Of a DNA stretch of 64,000 nt, positions 35,981-44,886 are shown piece after piece. How positions within the stretch are numbered: the first letter of the stretch is position 1; each line of letters opens with the position of its first letter. The stretch comes from Alloalcanivorax gelatiniphagus. Its GTDB lineage: Bacteria; Pseudomonadota; Gammaproteobacteria; Pseudomonadales; Alcanivoracaceae. Below the pieces are notes generated by a model. The model was not told the DNA's origin. It saw only the letters and a list, made by a program, of their open reading frames with translations, and did no database searches. Made by a program: the position numbers and the translations under genes. The stretch covers positions 62,001-126,000 of the forward strand of contig NZ_VCQT01000012.1 in NCBI RefSeq assembly GCF_005938655.1, in the 5' to 3' direction.

Positions 35981-36898
35981 ATGGTGACACGTCGTGATTT
36001 TCTCAATGGTGCCCTGTGGGGCGGGGTGGCGCTGGCCATGGGCCTGCCGGGGCCGGCCCGGGCCGGCGAACCGGCGGCGCTGCGTAGCCGGGCGATTCCG
36101 GCCAGCGGCGAGACGCTGCCGGTGATCGGCGCCGGTACCTCCGGCAGTTTCGTGGCGGACATCGGCGGCGACAAATACCAGCGGCTCAAGGAAGTAATGA
36201 AGATCTTCTTCGACAGCGGCGCCACCGTGTTCGACACCAGCCCCAACTATGGCGGCGCCGATCGCGTGCTCGGCGCGCTGCTGGAAGAAGGCGGCTGGCG
36301 GGACCAGTGCTTCCTGGCCACCAAGATCGCCGCCGACAGCCGCGCCGCCGCCGAACGCCAATGGACGCAATCGTTGGCGGCGCTGCGCACCGACCATGTG
36401 GAGCTGCTGCAGGTGCACAATCTGCGCCACTGGAAAACCCAGCTGCCCTACGCCCGGGAGTTGAAGGAACAGGGAAAAACCAAGTACGTGGGTGTCACCC
36501 ACTACCTGGAACGGGGCCTGGACGAGATGGCCGCCATTCTGCGCCGCGAGCCCCTGGACTTTATTCAGATCAATTATTCGGTGAACGCCCCGGAGGCCGC
36601 CAAGGAGGTGCTGCCCCTGGCCCGGGACAAAGGCGTGGCGGTGCTGATCAACCGGGCCTTCGACGACGGTTCCCTGTTCGCCGCCACCAAGGGCCGGCCG
36701 CTGCCGGGCTGGGCCGCCGAAGTGGGCGCCGAAAGTTGGGCCCAGCTGTTCCTCAAATTCGCCATCAGCCACCCGGCGGTGACCGCGGTGATCCCCGCCA
36801 CCAGCAAGCCGGCGCACCAGCGCGACAATCTGCAAGCCGGCCGCGGCGCCCTGCTCAGCGAGGCCCGGCAACGTGAACTGATGGCCATGGACTGGTAA
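35981..36898 (+). CDS. Tat-exported aldo/keto reductase
   Basis: A 305-aa TIM-barrel oxidoreductase. A twin-arginine signal is present (TRRDFLNGALWGG, cleavage after ARAG near residue 28), implying export in folded form, perhaps with NADP(H) bound. AKR features are FDTSPNYGGADRVLG (catalytic Tyr), ATKIAADS, LLQVHNLRHW (His), and KYVGVTHYLERGLDEM. The start follows GAAGGAGG. It is divergent from the MFS gene and three bases upstream of a transporter gene. Periplasmic AKRs are uncommon, and the physiological substrate is unknown. Confidence 0.82.
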   Translation: MVTRRDFLNGALWGGVALAMGLPGPARAGEPAALRSRAIPASGETLPVIGAGTSGSFVADIGGDKYQRLKEVMKIFFDSGATVFDTSPNYGGADRVLGALLEEGGWRDQCFLATKIAADSRAAAERQWTQSLAALRTDHVELLQVHNLRHWKTQLPYARELKEQGKTKYVGVTHYLERGLDEMAAILRREPLDFIQINYSVNAPEAAKEVLPLARDKGVAVLINRAFDDGSLFAATKGRPLPGWAAEVGAESWAQLFLKFAISHPAVTAVIPATSKPAHQRDNLQAGRGALLSEARQRELMAMDW

Positions 36899-36900
36899 CG

Positions 36901-38217
36901 GTGGCGGCGGCGCGCAGCGGGCATCCACTGCCGCGCCTGGCGGCGCGGCTGTTCAATATCGAGCCGGCGGAGGCGCCGGCGGTGATCGCCGGGCTGGCCC
37001 TGTTCTTTCTGCTGTTCACCGGCTATTTCATGCTGCGGCCGGTACGCGAAACCATGGGCGTGGCCGGCGGCGTGGACAACCTGCAGTGGTTGTTCACCGG
37101 CACCTTCGTGGCCACCCTGGCGGTGCTGCCCCTGTTCGGCTGGTTGGCCTCGCGGGTGGCGCGCCGGCGTATTCTGCCCGCCGCCTACGGTTTCTTTGTG
37201 GTCAATTTGCTGTTGTTCGCCGGGCTGTTCGCGGTGGCCCCGGACCATGTCGGGGTGGCGCGCACCTTCTACATCTGGCTGTCGGTGTTCAATCTGGTGG
37301 TGGTGTCGCTGGCCTGGAGCGTGCTGGCGGACGTGTTCAGTATTGCCCAGGGCAAGCGGCTGTTCGGCATCATCGCCGGTGGCGCCAGCCTGGGCGGCTT
37401 GGTGGGCCCCGGGCTCGGCACCCTGCTGGTGGTACCGGTGGGGCACGCCGGCCTGGTGCTGCTGGCGGCGCTGCTGCTGGCCGCCAGCGCCGTGGCCGGG
37501 ATATGGCTGTACCGCTGGCGCGACCGCCATCCATTGCACGACGAGGCGCAACCGGCCCGGGCGGAGCGTGGCCGTGCCCTGGGTGGCAATCCCTTCGACG
37601 GCGCCCTGGAGGTGTTGCGCACGCCATTCCTGCTGGGCATTGCTCTGTTCGTGGTGTTGCTGGCCAGTGTCAGCACTTTTCTTTATTTCGAGCAGGCGCG
37701 GCTGGTGGCGGAGACCTTTCCGGACCCCACCCGCCAGACTCAGGTGTTCGGGCTGATCGATACGGTGGTGCAGTTTCTCGCCATCCTGACCCAGGTGTTC
37801 GTCACCGGACGCCTGGCCCAGCGCCTGGGCATCGGCGTGCTGCTCACCGCGGTGCCGGTGCTGATCGCCGCCGGCTTCCTGTGGCTGGCCCTGTCGCCGG
37901 TGTTCTCGGTGTTCGTGGTGATCATGGTGGCGCGCCGGGCCGGCGAGTACGCGCTGGTCCGACCCGGCCGGGAGATGCTGTACACCTCGGTGCCGCCGGA
38001 GCAGAAGTACAAGGCCAAGAACTTTATCGACACGGTGGTCTACCGGGGCGGCGACGCGGTCAGCGGCTGGCTGAAACGGGGCCTGGATTTGCTCGGCGAA
38101 TTGCCCGGGCTGGCCATGTTCATCGGCGCCGGCATCGCCCTGGCCTGGGCCGCCACCGGCCTGTTGTTGGGCCGCGCCGAACGCCGCCGCGAGGCGCGCG
38201 GCGAACGTATCGGCTGA
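36901..38217 (+). CDS. MFS/NTP-NDP-exchanger-like membrane protein
   Basis: A 438-aa integral membrane protein with about 12 helices. The opening LFFLLFTGYFMLRPVRETMGVAGG, and later SVLADVFSIAQGKRLFGIIAGGASLGGLVGPGLG and RPGREMLYTSVPPEQKYKAKNFIDTVVYRGGDA, are typical of the bacterial proteins related to ATP/ADP translocases. True nucleotide exchange is proven only for intracellular bacteria; free-living relatives are uncharacterised. It begins at a GTG two bases after the reductase stop, so the two are co-expressed. Confidence 0.8.
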   Translation: MAAARSGHPLPRLAARLFNIEPAEAPAVIAGLALFFLLFTGYFMLRPVRETMGVAGGVDNLQWLFTGTFVATLAVLPLFGWLASRVARRRILPAAYGFFVVNLLLFAGLFAVAPDHVGVARTFYIWLSVFNLVVVSLAWSVLADVFSIAQGKRLFGIIAGGASLGGLVGPGLGTLLVVPVGHAGLVLLAALLLAASAVAGIWLYRWRDRHPLHDEAQPARAERGRALGGNPFDGALEVLRTPFLLGIALFVVLLASVSTFLYFEQARLVAETFPDPTRQTQVFGLIDTVVQFLAILTQVFVTGRLAQRLGIGVLLTAVPVLIAAGFLWLALSPVFSVFVVIMVARRAGEYALVRPGREMLYTSVPPEQKYKAKNFIDTVVYRGGDAVSGWLKRGLDLLGELPGLAMFIGAGIALAWAATGLLLGRAERRREARGERIG

Positions 38218-38229
38218 CCCCGGCCGGGT

Positions 38230-38982
38230 TTACAGAACCACGCCGCCGGCCACCTCGATGCGTTGCCCGTTGACCCAGCCGTTGCCCGGCGACAGCAGCG
38301 CGGCGATGGCGCCGCCGATGTCGTCCGGCAGGCCGACGCGGCCGAGGGCGGTGGCGCCGGCCACCTGGGCGTTGGCCTCCTGGTTGTCACGGATCACGCC
38401 GCCACCAAAATCGGTTTCGATGGCGCCCGGGGCCAGGGTATTGACGGCGATACCGCGCTCTCCCAGCTCGTGGGCCAGATAACGGGTCAGCACCTCGATG
38501 CCGCCCTTCATGGTGGCGTAGGCGGCGAAGCCCGGCATGCAAAAGCGCGCCAGCCCACTGGAGATATTGACGATGCGCCCGCCATCGGCGATCAGCGGCA
38601 GCAATCGCTGGGTCAGGAAGAACGGCCCCTTGAGGTGAATCCGCATCAGGGTGTCGAACTGTTCTTCGCTGGTCTCCGCGAACGGCGTGTTGATGCCGAT
38701 GCCGGCGTTGTTGATCAGATGGTCGAACCGGTCGGTTTGCCAGGTATCGCGCAGGGCGGCGCGCACCTGCTCAACGAAGTCGGCAAAGCTGTCGCTGTCG
38801 GCCACATCCAGGGGCAGGGCCACCGCCCGGCGGCCCTTGGCCCGGATCGCCTCGACCACCTGGTCGGCGGCCTCCCGGTTGCGCTGATAGGTCAGGATCA
38901 CATCGCTGCCCTGGTCGGCCAGATGCAAGGCCGCGCTGCGGCCCAGGCCGCGACTGGCGCCGGTAATCAATGCAAGGGTCAT
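38230..38982 (-). CDS. Short-chain dehydrogenase/reductase
   Basis: A 250-aa classical SDR. It has TGASRGLGRSAALHL for NAD(P) binding, NNAGIG, the active-site Ser in NISSG and the YATMK motif (Tyr, Lys). An Arg-rich cofactor region (TYQRNRE) suggests NADPH. It resembles FabG-type 3-oxoacyl reductases with relaxed specificity. Divergent from a LysR gene, with an inverted repeat between them, so it is probably the target of that regulator. Confidence 0.88.
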   Translation of the reverse strand: MTLALITGASRGLGRSAALHLADQGSDVILTYQRNREAADQVVEAIRAKGRRAVALPLDVADSDSFADFVEQVRAALRDTWQTDRFDHLINNAGIGINTPFAETSEEQFDTLMRIHLKGPFFLTQRLLPLIADGGRIVNISSGLARFCMPGFAAYATMKGGIEVLTRYLAHELGERGIAVNTLAPGAIETDFGGGVIRDNQEANAQVAGATALGRVGLPDDIGGAIAALLSPGNGWVNGQRIEVAGGVVL

Positions 38983-39018
38983 GGTTCTCTCCGTTCAAAT
39001 TGGGAAGATGGCGTCCAC

Positions 39019-39045
39019 TTTATTGATTGCCATAAAGCCAATAAA
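39019..39045. promoter_or_regulatory. Candidate LysR operator between SDR and LysR genes
   Basis: TTTATTG at 39019-39025 and CAATAAA at 39039-39045 form a perfect seven-base inverted repeat with a 13-base spacer, in the 114-bp divergent intergenic region. The T/A-ended dyad is of the LysR-box type. Suggests shared control of both genes. Confidence 0.5.
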
Positions 39046-39096
39046 TGGGTGAAATCCGTAAAGACTGTTCACTGAATGCGAACAAAGGGGCGTGCG

Positions 39097-40002
39097 ATGG
39101 ACCGTGTTCAGGATTTACGGGCTTTTGTCCGGGTGGCGGAGTTGGCCAGCTTCACCGTGGCCGCCGAGCAATTGGGGCTGCCCAAGGCCAGTGCCTCCAC
39201 CGCCGTGAAGCGGCTGGAGGAGGAAATGGGCGTGCTGCTGTTGCAGCGCACCACCCGGCGCGTGGCCCTGACCCTGGAAGGTCGCGCCTTCTACGAACGG
39301 ACCAAGGATCTGCTGGCCGATCTGGATGATATGGCGTCCATGTTCCAGGTGGGCGGCGATGCCCTGACCGGGCGATTGCGGGTGGACATGCCCAGCTCCA
39401 CCGCCCGCAAATTCGTGATCCCCCGCTTGCCGGAGTTTCTCGACGCCCACCCGCTGCTGGACCTGGAGCTGAGCGCCACCGACCGGCGCGTGGACCCGGT
39501 CCGCGAAGGGTTCGACTGCGTGTTGCGGGTCGGTGACGTGGGCGATGTGAATCTGTTCGCCCGGCGCCTGGGCATGTTCGCCATTGTCAACTGCGCCAGC
39601 CCGGCCTATCTGGCCCGCCATGGCACGCCGCGTACCCTGGCGGATCTGGCCGGCCACCGGCTGATCCATTACGTGCCCGGCCTGGGCGGTGGCTCGCCGG
39701 GCTTCGAGTACCCCCAGGGGGACGGTTACGCCTCGCTGCCCATGGACGGCGCGCTCACGGTGAACAGCGCGGAAAGCTATGAAGCCGCCTGCCTGGCCGG
39801 CCTGGGCATCGTCCAGACTCCGGAGGCGGACCTGCGACCGCACCTGGAGGCCGGCCGTCTGGTGACGGTGCTGCCGGATCTGCGCCCGGAGCCGATGCCG
39901 GTGACCCTGCTGTACCCGCAGCGGCGACATTTGCCGCGCCGCACGGCGGTGTTCATGGAGTGGCTGGCGGAGGTGCTGCGGCCCAGCCTGGCGCCGCTTT
40001 AA
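39097..40002 (+). CDS. LysR family transcriptional regulator
   Basis: A 301-aa LTTR. The N-terminal HTH is LRAFVRVAELASFTVAAEQLGLPKASASTAVKRLEEEMG; the substrate-binding domain follows residue 90. The ATG at 39097 has AAAGGGG before it; an in-frame ATG seven codons earlier is weaker. It belongs to the subgroup (with LLQRTTRRVALTLEG) often found next to SDR or quinone reductase genes. It is probably autoregulatory and controls the SDR. Confidence 0.9.
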   Translation: MDRVQDLRAFVRVAELASFTVAAEQLGLPKASASTAVKRLEEEMGVLLLQRTTRRVALTLEGRAFYERTKDLLADLDDMASMFQVGGDALTGRLRVDMPSSTARKFVIPRLPEFLDAHPLLDLELSATDRRVDPVREGFDCVLRVGDVGDVNLFARRLGMFAIVNCASPAYLARHGTPRTLADLAGHRLIHYVPGLGGGSPGFEYPQGDGYASLPMDGALTVNSAESYEAACLAGLGIVQTPEADLRPHLEAGRLVTVLPDLRPEPMPVTLLYPQRRHLPRRTAVFMEWLAEVLRPSLAPL

Positions 40003-40092
40003 CGGTGCCCGGCAAGGACCACCGCACGAATCTTCCAGAATCGGCGCCGGTGCCCGGTGTAAACTCAGGGGCTGCTGCGCGGAGAGCCGTTC

Positions 40093-40938
40093 ATGACCAC
40101 CTCATCCCAAGGCGATAACTGGGTCCGCGTCGGCCGTGACGCGGACAGCGGCATCGAAACGATCCGCGCCCATTTCGAGGGCCACGCCTACGACCCCCAT
40201 TGGCACGACACCTATGCGGTGGGCGTCACCGAGCAGGGGGTGCAGCGTTTTCACGTGGGCCGGGTGCGCCATGAAAGCGTGCCGGGCCGAGCCATGCTGC
40301 TGGAGCCGGGCCAGGTGCATGATGGCGTGGGCCCGGTGCCCGGCGGCTTCACCTACCGGTTGCTGTATCTGGACCCGGGCTGGTTGCGCGATCAGATGGG
40401 CCGCCTGTTCGCCCAGATCCCGGACACCTTCGAACTGAGCTTCGCCGCCACCCTCTGCGACGATCGGCGGGTGACCGGGGCCATCGCCACCGCGTTCGAA
40501 GCGCTGCAGGAGGGCGAGATGCGCCTGGTTCGCCAGACCGCGGTGGACCGGCTGCTGGCCCGGCTCACCGACCATGCCCGCTGGCGGACGGCGGCGGATC
40601 GGACCCCGCTGGAGCCCTCGCCGGCCCGGCGTGCCCGGGACTATCTGCACGCCCATCTCACCGAGGACCCGGGTCTGGACGACCTGGCCGCCGCCGCCGG
40701 GGTGGACCGGTTTCGCCTGTCCCGCTCGTTCAAAGCCGCCTTCGGGGTGCCGCCCCATGCTTATCTGGTGCAGTTGCGGCTGGTGCGCGCCCGCCGCCTG
40801 CTGGCGGCGGGCTGGTCACCGGCGGACACGGCGGCGGCGGTGGGGTTCGCCGACCAGAGCCACCTGGGCCGCTGGTTCCGGCGCGCCTACGCCATGACCC
40901 CGGCCTACTACCGGCGCCGCACAAAGCTTCCAGACTAG
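40093..40938 (+). CDS. AraC family regulator with cupin sensor
   Basis: A 281-aa regulator: an AraC-type cupin at 20-100 (YDPHWHDTYAVGVTEQGVQRFHVGR) and two C-terminal HTH motifs (LDDLAAAAGVDRFRLSRSF, PADTAAAVGFADQSHLGRWF). The start follows GCGGAGAGCC. It lies directly before a LysE-type exporter gene on the same strand, an arrangement common in proteobacteria, so it probably regulates that exporter. Confidence 0.9.
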   Translation: MTTSSQGDNWVRVGRDADSGIETIRAHFEGHAYDPHWHDTYAVGVTEQGVQRFHVGRVRHESVPGRAMLLEPGQVHDGVGPVPGGFTYRLLYLDPGWLRDQMGRLFAQIPDTFELSFAATLCDDRRVTGAIATAFEALQEGEMRLVRQTAVDRLLARLTDHARWRTAADRTPLEPSPARRARDYLHAHLTEDPGLDDLAAAAGVDRFRLSRSFKAAFGVPPHAYLVQLRLVRARRLLAAGWSPADTAAAVGFADQSHLGRWFRRAYAMTPAYYRRRTKLPD

Positions 40939-40987
40939 CGGGGAGGGCGGCGGCAAAGTGGCGATTCCTTTCGCTACGTTGACGGCC

Positions 40988-41575
40988 ATGGAATCCCTGT
41001 TGCCCTTTATACCCTTCGCGCTGGTCGCCTCGGTGACCCCCGGCCCCACCAATATCCTGGTGCTCGCCTGCGCCTCCCGCCACGGTTTGGTGGCGGCCCT
41101 GCCGATGGTGGTGGGCGCCGCCGTCGGCGCCGCCTCGGTGCTGCTGCTGGTGGGCACCGGCCTGGCCCGTCCCCTGGCGGCGCACCCTTCGGTGCGTGTG
41201 CTGATGGCGGCGGTGGGGCTGGGCTGGCTGACGGTGCTGGCGGTGCAGCTGTTCCGGGCGGCGCCGGCGGTGAGCCAGGATGATGACGCCCGGCGCGGCC
41301 GTCTCGGGCTGATCGCCACCGCCGGCCTGCAATGGATCAACCCCAAGGCGTGGATGATGGCGGTGGCGGCCACCGGGGTGTTCGGCGGAGAAGGCGTGTC
41401 GATGACGGTGCTGGCGGGGGTGTTCTTCGTGGTGGCGCTGCCCTGCGTGCTGGTGTGGGCGTTGCTCGGTGCCGGGGCGGCTCGTTGGATTCACGATCCG
41501 CGCTGGATGCGGCGGTTCAATCGGGGGATGGCGTTGCTGTTGCTGCTGTCCGCCTGGGTGGCGGTGTTCGGATAG
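40988..41575 (+). CDS. LysE/RhtB family amino-acid exporter
   Basis: A 195-aa inner-membrane exporter with about six helices. The opening PFALVASVTPGPTNILVLACASRHG is the family signature, and QWINPKAWMMAVAA is another hallmark. I chose ATG 40988 because relatives begin close to MESLLPF; a GTG at 40958 with a GGGAGG upstream would add ten residues and is a real alternative. It is probably co-transcribed with the AraC gene. Confidence 0.85.
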   Translation: MESLLPFIPFALVASVTPGPTNILVLACASRHGLVAALPMVVGAAVGAASVLLLVGTGLARPLAAHPSVRVLMAAVGLGWLTVLAVQLFRAAPAVSQDDDARRGRLGLIATAGLQWINPKAWMMAVAATGVFGGEGVSMTVLAGVFFVVALPCVLVWALLGAGAARWIHDPRWMRRFNRGMALLLLLSAWVAVFG

Positions 41576-41596
41576 TCGGGATGGTAGTAAAGAGTA

Positions 41597-41624
41597 GCGG
41601 GCTTCGCCGGTCGGCGAAGCCCGC
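41597..41624. terminator. Bidirectional hairpin between LysE and porin genes
   Basis: A 12-base-pair stem (GCGGGCTTCGCC with its complement) and a GGTC loop, placed between convergent genes 21 bp after LysE and 14 bp before the porin stop. No T run on either side. It is a likely shared transcript end. Confidence 0.6.
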
Positions 41625-41638
41625 GCGGGGAAGGCGGC

Positions 41639-42709
41639 TTAGAACTTGAAGCGCGCGCCCACGCCGTAGGTGGAGCCGGTGCCCACGTCGTCGATGTCGT
41701 CGTGCAGGTACATGGCGTACAGGTCCAACTGGTTGCTGACGATGTAGTCGTAGCCCGCCGCCCAGGTGTTGCGCTCGTAGTCCACCGCGCCGCTGAAGTC
41801 GGAGTTGGCGTAGGAGGCCAGCACGTTGCCGGGACCCGCGGGTACCGCCACGCCGGCTTGCCAGGTGTCGGTGTCCACATCGCCGGCGGTGGTGTCGGTC
41901 TCCAGGGTCATGTACTGACCGTACAGGGTGGCCACGCCGAAGTTGTAGGACAGGCCGGCCATGGCCGCGTCCTGGTCGGTGGCGCCGGGAATGTTGCCGC
42001 GCTCACCGGCGCCGCCGCCGTTGTCCAGGGTGCCTTCGCGCACGCGCATGGCCGCCACCGTGGCCACCAGACCGCCTTTCCGGTAGATCAGGTTACCGCC
42101 CACCTTGTTTTCGCCGCTCTCGCCTTCCTCTTCGCCGAAGGCGTACACCAGGTTGGCCTTCAGGCCACCGAAGCTGGGCGTGGTGTAGTTGATGCTGTCG
42201 TTCCAGGTGGTGTCGCCCATCACCGCGCCGCCGTTACCACCGTTGAAGGTGTGCAGCATCATCGGGGAGAACGCGAAGGAGTCCTTCACCGAGTTGGTAA
42301 CCACCATGGGAATGAAGAACGGCGACTTGGTGCGGCCCGCTTTCAGTTCACCCCAGGTCTTGCTGGACGCGCCGATATAGGCGTTGCGGCCGAAGAATTC
42401 GTCGCCTTTGTAGCGGCCTTCCTCGCCGGTGTCCGGGCGCAGGAACATTTCCGCCACGGCCATGAAGGTGACGTCCTCGTTGACCTTGTAGTCCACCCGG
42501 GCCCCCAGGAACGAGGTGGACATGCCACCGCCGGCCAGTTGCGCGGTGCTGTCCTGATTGGCGGGCTTTTCGATGCTGCCGGCCCACAGGTCCAACAGAC
42601 CGTAGAACTTGGCTTGCGGTTGGGCGGCGACGGCGGTGCCGGACAGCAGCAGGCCGCCGGCCAGAGCGGAACCGGCCAGGGTGGCGAAGGTTTTGTTATG
42701 ACGTTTCAT
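41639..42709 (-). CDS. Outer membrane porin, second copy
   Basis: A 356-aa general porin related to that at 12967-14019. Signal peptide ends near AVA-AQPQA; the mature part begins AKFYGLLDLWAGS and ends YGVGARFKF with terminal Phe. Shared strand segments include RPDTGEEGRYKGDEFFGRNAYIG and GGNLIYRKGGL. I place the start at ATG 42709 (MKRHNKTF), which gives a proper signal; the in-frame ATG at 42784 does not. Possibly selected for substrates of the nearby catabolic clusters. Confidence 0.88.
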   Translation of the reverse strand: MKRHNKTFATLAGSALAGGLLLSGTAVAAQPQAKFYGLLDLWAGSIEKPANQDSTAQLAGGGMSTSFLGARVDYKVNEDVTFMAVAEMFLRPDTGEEGRYKGDEFFGRNAYIGASSKTWGELKAGRTKSPFFIPMVVTNSVKDSFAFSPMMLHTFNGGNGGAVMGDTTWNDSINYTTPSFGGLKANLVYAFGEEEGESGENKVGGNLIYRKGGLVATVAAMRVREGTLDNGGGAGERGNIPGATDQDAAMAGLSYNFGVATLYGQYMTLETDTTAGDVDTDTWQAGVAVPAGPGNVLASYANSDFSGAVDYERNTWAAGYDYIVSNQLDLYAMYLHDDIDDVGTGSTYGVGARFKF

Positions 42710-42989
42710 AGCTGGATACCTTTTTAAAAGCACAAACCGCCCCGGGACGCCGCTGAAAGCGCCTTTTTTGATTGTCGCTGGCAAGTAAGACGGGCGGGTT
42801 CGCTATCGGATTTTTGTGTGGATGACTCCTGGTTTTTGTCATCGGGCATGCACCGAAAGTGCGCGTCCTTGAGGGTTACTTTGTCGTTATGGTGCACTGT
42901 CGGCAATCGTGAAAAAAAGAAAAAGTCCACGATATAGACGATAAGAGTTCATGAATGCAGAAATGAAATAGCACTGAAAAATAAGGGTC
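42710..42989. other. Porin upstream region
   Basis: About 280 bp without a credible gene. It contains the porin 5' leader and probably its promoter. AT-richer stretches at 42890-42980 could hold promoter elements, but I see no convincing consensus pair. It joins directly to the inverted-repeat element. Confidence 0.4.
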
Positions 42990-43471
42990 CATCGCGCTTT
43001 GCCGGGAAATTGATGAGGGAGGTCTTCTCTATCCGGGACGCGAATCTGTGTGGGTGCCTTCCGGGATCGCTCAAGCCCGCAAGCGGTCCGGCCACCCATC
43101 ACAGATGGGCGGCGTTCGGCGGCGCGCGAAGCAGTGCTTCGCAACACGCTTGCCTCACCCATGGGCGCTCCCGTTTTTGGCATCCCTGCCAAAAAGGGTC
43201 CCGGAAGGCACCCACACAGCTCCGCTTCGAGGTAGCGGAACCGTTCCGGGTAAGAACAACGATGAACCAGGGTGGGTGGTGGTGGCGGCTCCGTAGAACT
43301 CATTGCGTGGAAGATCACTGCTAAGCGTCTCAGGGCGCGACGCCCTTCCGGGACCCTTGAGAACAGGACGTTCGAAAGGGAGCCCCCATGGACGGGTTCA
43401 CGGCGTTCCCGGAAGGGCGTCGCGCCCTGAGACGCGCCCCGGCTGGAGAGACTTCCCGCCAAAGCGCGATG
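42990..43471. repeat. Composite inverted-repeat element with nested hairpins
   Basis: The ends 42990-43008 and 43453-43471 are 19-base inverted repeats with one mismatch. Inside are two further perfect inverted pairs: 43046-43066 with 43199-43219 (21 bases), and 43325-43353 with 43407-43435 (29 bases). Smaller stems lie at 43095-43109, 43127-43141 and 43174-43195. Both large stems share the core CCTTCCGGGA. Several short frames cross it but mirror the repeat and look non-coding. No clear target-site duplication was seen. It may be a non-autonomous mobile element or a structured RNA/REP-type element. Confidence 0.75.
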
Positions 43472-43475
43472 AGCC

Positions 43476-43506
43476 AAAAAAAGGCCCGGTTAAAAAACAC
43501 CGGGCC
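43476..43506 (-). terminator. Rho-independent terminator of minus-strand amidohydrolase operon
   Basis: Read on the minus strand, an eight-base-pair stem (GGCCCGGT/ACCGGGCC, 43499-43506 with 43483-43490) is followed by seven T. It lies 27 bp after the stop of the amidohydrolase gene. A classical intrinsic terminator. Confidence 0.88.
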
Positions 43507-43532
43507 GAGGTTTGGGAGAGATTGAATCAGCG

Positions 43533-44408
43533 TCAGTCGTTGTAACCGAACAGTTCCGCCGGGTTATCGACCAGGATTTTCTGCCGCTCGCCGGCGTCCG
43601 GCGCGTAGCGGTAAAGCAGCTCCAGAAGTTCCGCGTCGTTAGGCGGCGGTGACTTGGACAGCGGGTGCGGCCAGTCACTGGCCCAGACCACCCGGTCCGG
43701 GGCCGCGTCGATGTAGGCGCGGGCAATCGGCAGCACATCGTTCCAGGGATGACCCTGGGTGGAGATCTTTTCACCCAGTGAAAGCATTACCCAGAAGTTG
43801 CCTTTCTTGAGCAGCTCCAGGGTCTTCTGGACATTGGGATCGTTGACGCCCAGGTTGGCGTCGGCGCGGCCCAGATGGTCGATCAGCACCGGGATATCCA
43901 GGTTCTCGTACAGCTCAACGCTGCCCAGAATGCCGTCCTTCTCCGGTTGGATCTTCACGTACCAGCCCAGCTCCTTGAGCCGGCCGGCGGCGCGCTGGAA
44001 TTCCTGCGGTGACAGGCCCACGCCCAGTTCCTTGCGGAAGGTGAAGCGCGCGCCGCGCACGCCGGCGGCGTGCAGCTCCTCGATGTAACCGTCATCCCGC
44101 TCCTTGAGCGCGATGGCGTTGGCACAGCCACGGTAGTCCGGGCCGGCCTTTTTCAGGGCGTCCAGCACCACACTGTGATCCGAGCCGTAGGTGGTGGCCT
44201 GCACGATCACGCCGCGCTCGATGCCCAGGGCGCGGTGCATTTTCAGCGCCGCGTCGATGGTGGCGGAAGGCATCTTGAACGGCGCGTCCGGACGCGGCGG
44301 GTACACCGCCGGATCGCCGAACACATGGAACTGCGAGTCGCAGGTACGCGCCGGCGGCGCTTCCACCGGTGCCCGCGGGTCCGGATTAAAAGGGTAATAC
44401 TCAGGCAT
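43533..44408 (-). CDS. TIM-barrel metal-dependent hydrolase (Amidohydrolase_2/LigI-like)
   Basis: A 291-aa COG3618-type hydrolase, a group containing pyrone and sugar lactonases. The opening CDSQFHVFGD replaces the usual HxH by QFH, as in LigI-like members. Later features are IVQATTYGSDHS, HAAGVRGARFTF, DHLGRAD, and the Asp in WASDWPHP. I start at ATG 44408, with AGGAG before it; an ATG five codons earlier lacks one. It is last in a three-gene operon with RidA and TctC proteins, so it likely opens a lactone, pyrone or lactam in the imported compound's pathway. Confidence 0.83.
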   Translation of the reverse strand: MPEYYPFNPDPRAPVEAPPARTCDSQFHVFGDPAVYPPRPDAPFKMPSATIDAALKMHRALGIERGVIVQATTYGSDHSVVLDALKKAGPDYRGCANAIALKERDDGYIEELHAAGVRGARFTFRKELGVGLSPQEFQRAAGRLKELGWYVKIQPEKDGILGSVELYENLDIPVLIDHLGRADANLGVNDPNVQKTLELLKKGNFWVMLSLGEKISTQGHPWNDVLPIARAYIDAAPDRVVWASDWPHPLSKSPPPNDAELLELLYRYAPDAGERQKILVDNPAELFGYND

Positions 44409-44465
44409 GGTGGCTCCTGCCATTGAACATGGAAGGGCCGCGGGGCGGCCCGTACACGGGAAAGA

Positions 44466-44858
44466 TCAGTCCCTGGCGGTGATCACCGCTAGCACGTCGC
44501 ACTGAATCAGAAACTTGGATTCCACCGGGTTCTGAATGGCGTGCCGCGCCGGGCGGGAAGCCGGATCGGGGAACATCTTCAGCCACTGCTCATTAAGCAC
44601 TTCGCGCTGGGAGCGGTCCTGCATCCAGACGGTCATCTTCAGGATGTCGTCGGTGCCGCCGCCGGCGGCCTCGACGATGTTGCGCACGTGCTGGAACATG
44701 AACGCGCATTGCGCTTTCAGATCGGCGCCCAGTTCGCCGGTGGCCGGGTCGGTGCCGTTGATTACGCCGGTGGCCATCAGGTCCCCGATCCGGCTGGCCG
44801 CCGGGATCGGGTTCTGGTGGGAGAAGCCGGCGCTGTGCACGCTCTGGCGTCGTGACAT
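44466..44858 (-). CDS. RidA/YjgF family protein
   Basis: A 130-aa RidA-fold protein: HSAGFSHQNPIPAASRIGDLMATGVINGTDP, QCAFMFQHVRNIVEAAGG, then SRPARHAIQNP with the conserved Arg, and the FLIQCDVLAV end strand. The usual Glu near the C-terminus is not obvious. It could deaminate an enamine/imine intermediate of the pathway. It sits between TctC and the hydrolase on one transcript. Confidence 0.85.
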   Translation of the reverse strand: MSRRQSVHSAGFSHQNPIPAASRIGDLMATGVINGTDPATGELGADLKAQCAFMFQHVRNIVEAAGGGTDDILKMTVWMQDRSQREVLNEQWLKMFPDPASRPARHAIQNPVESKFLIQCDVLAVITARD

Positions 44859-44886
44859 TGTTGCGTTCCTTCTCGGTAAAAGCGGC

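Noticed and set aside
42887-43477. 196-codon minus-strand frame across the inverted-repeat element
   Set aside because: It is built from the repeats themselves, reading the same hairpins; low-complexity Arg/Pro/Ser-rich protein without ribosome site.
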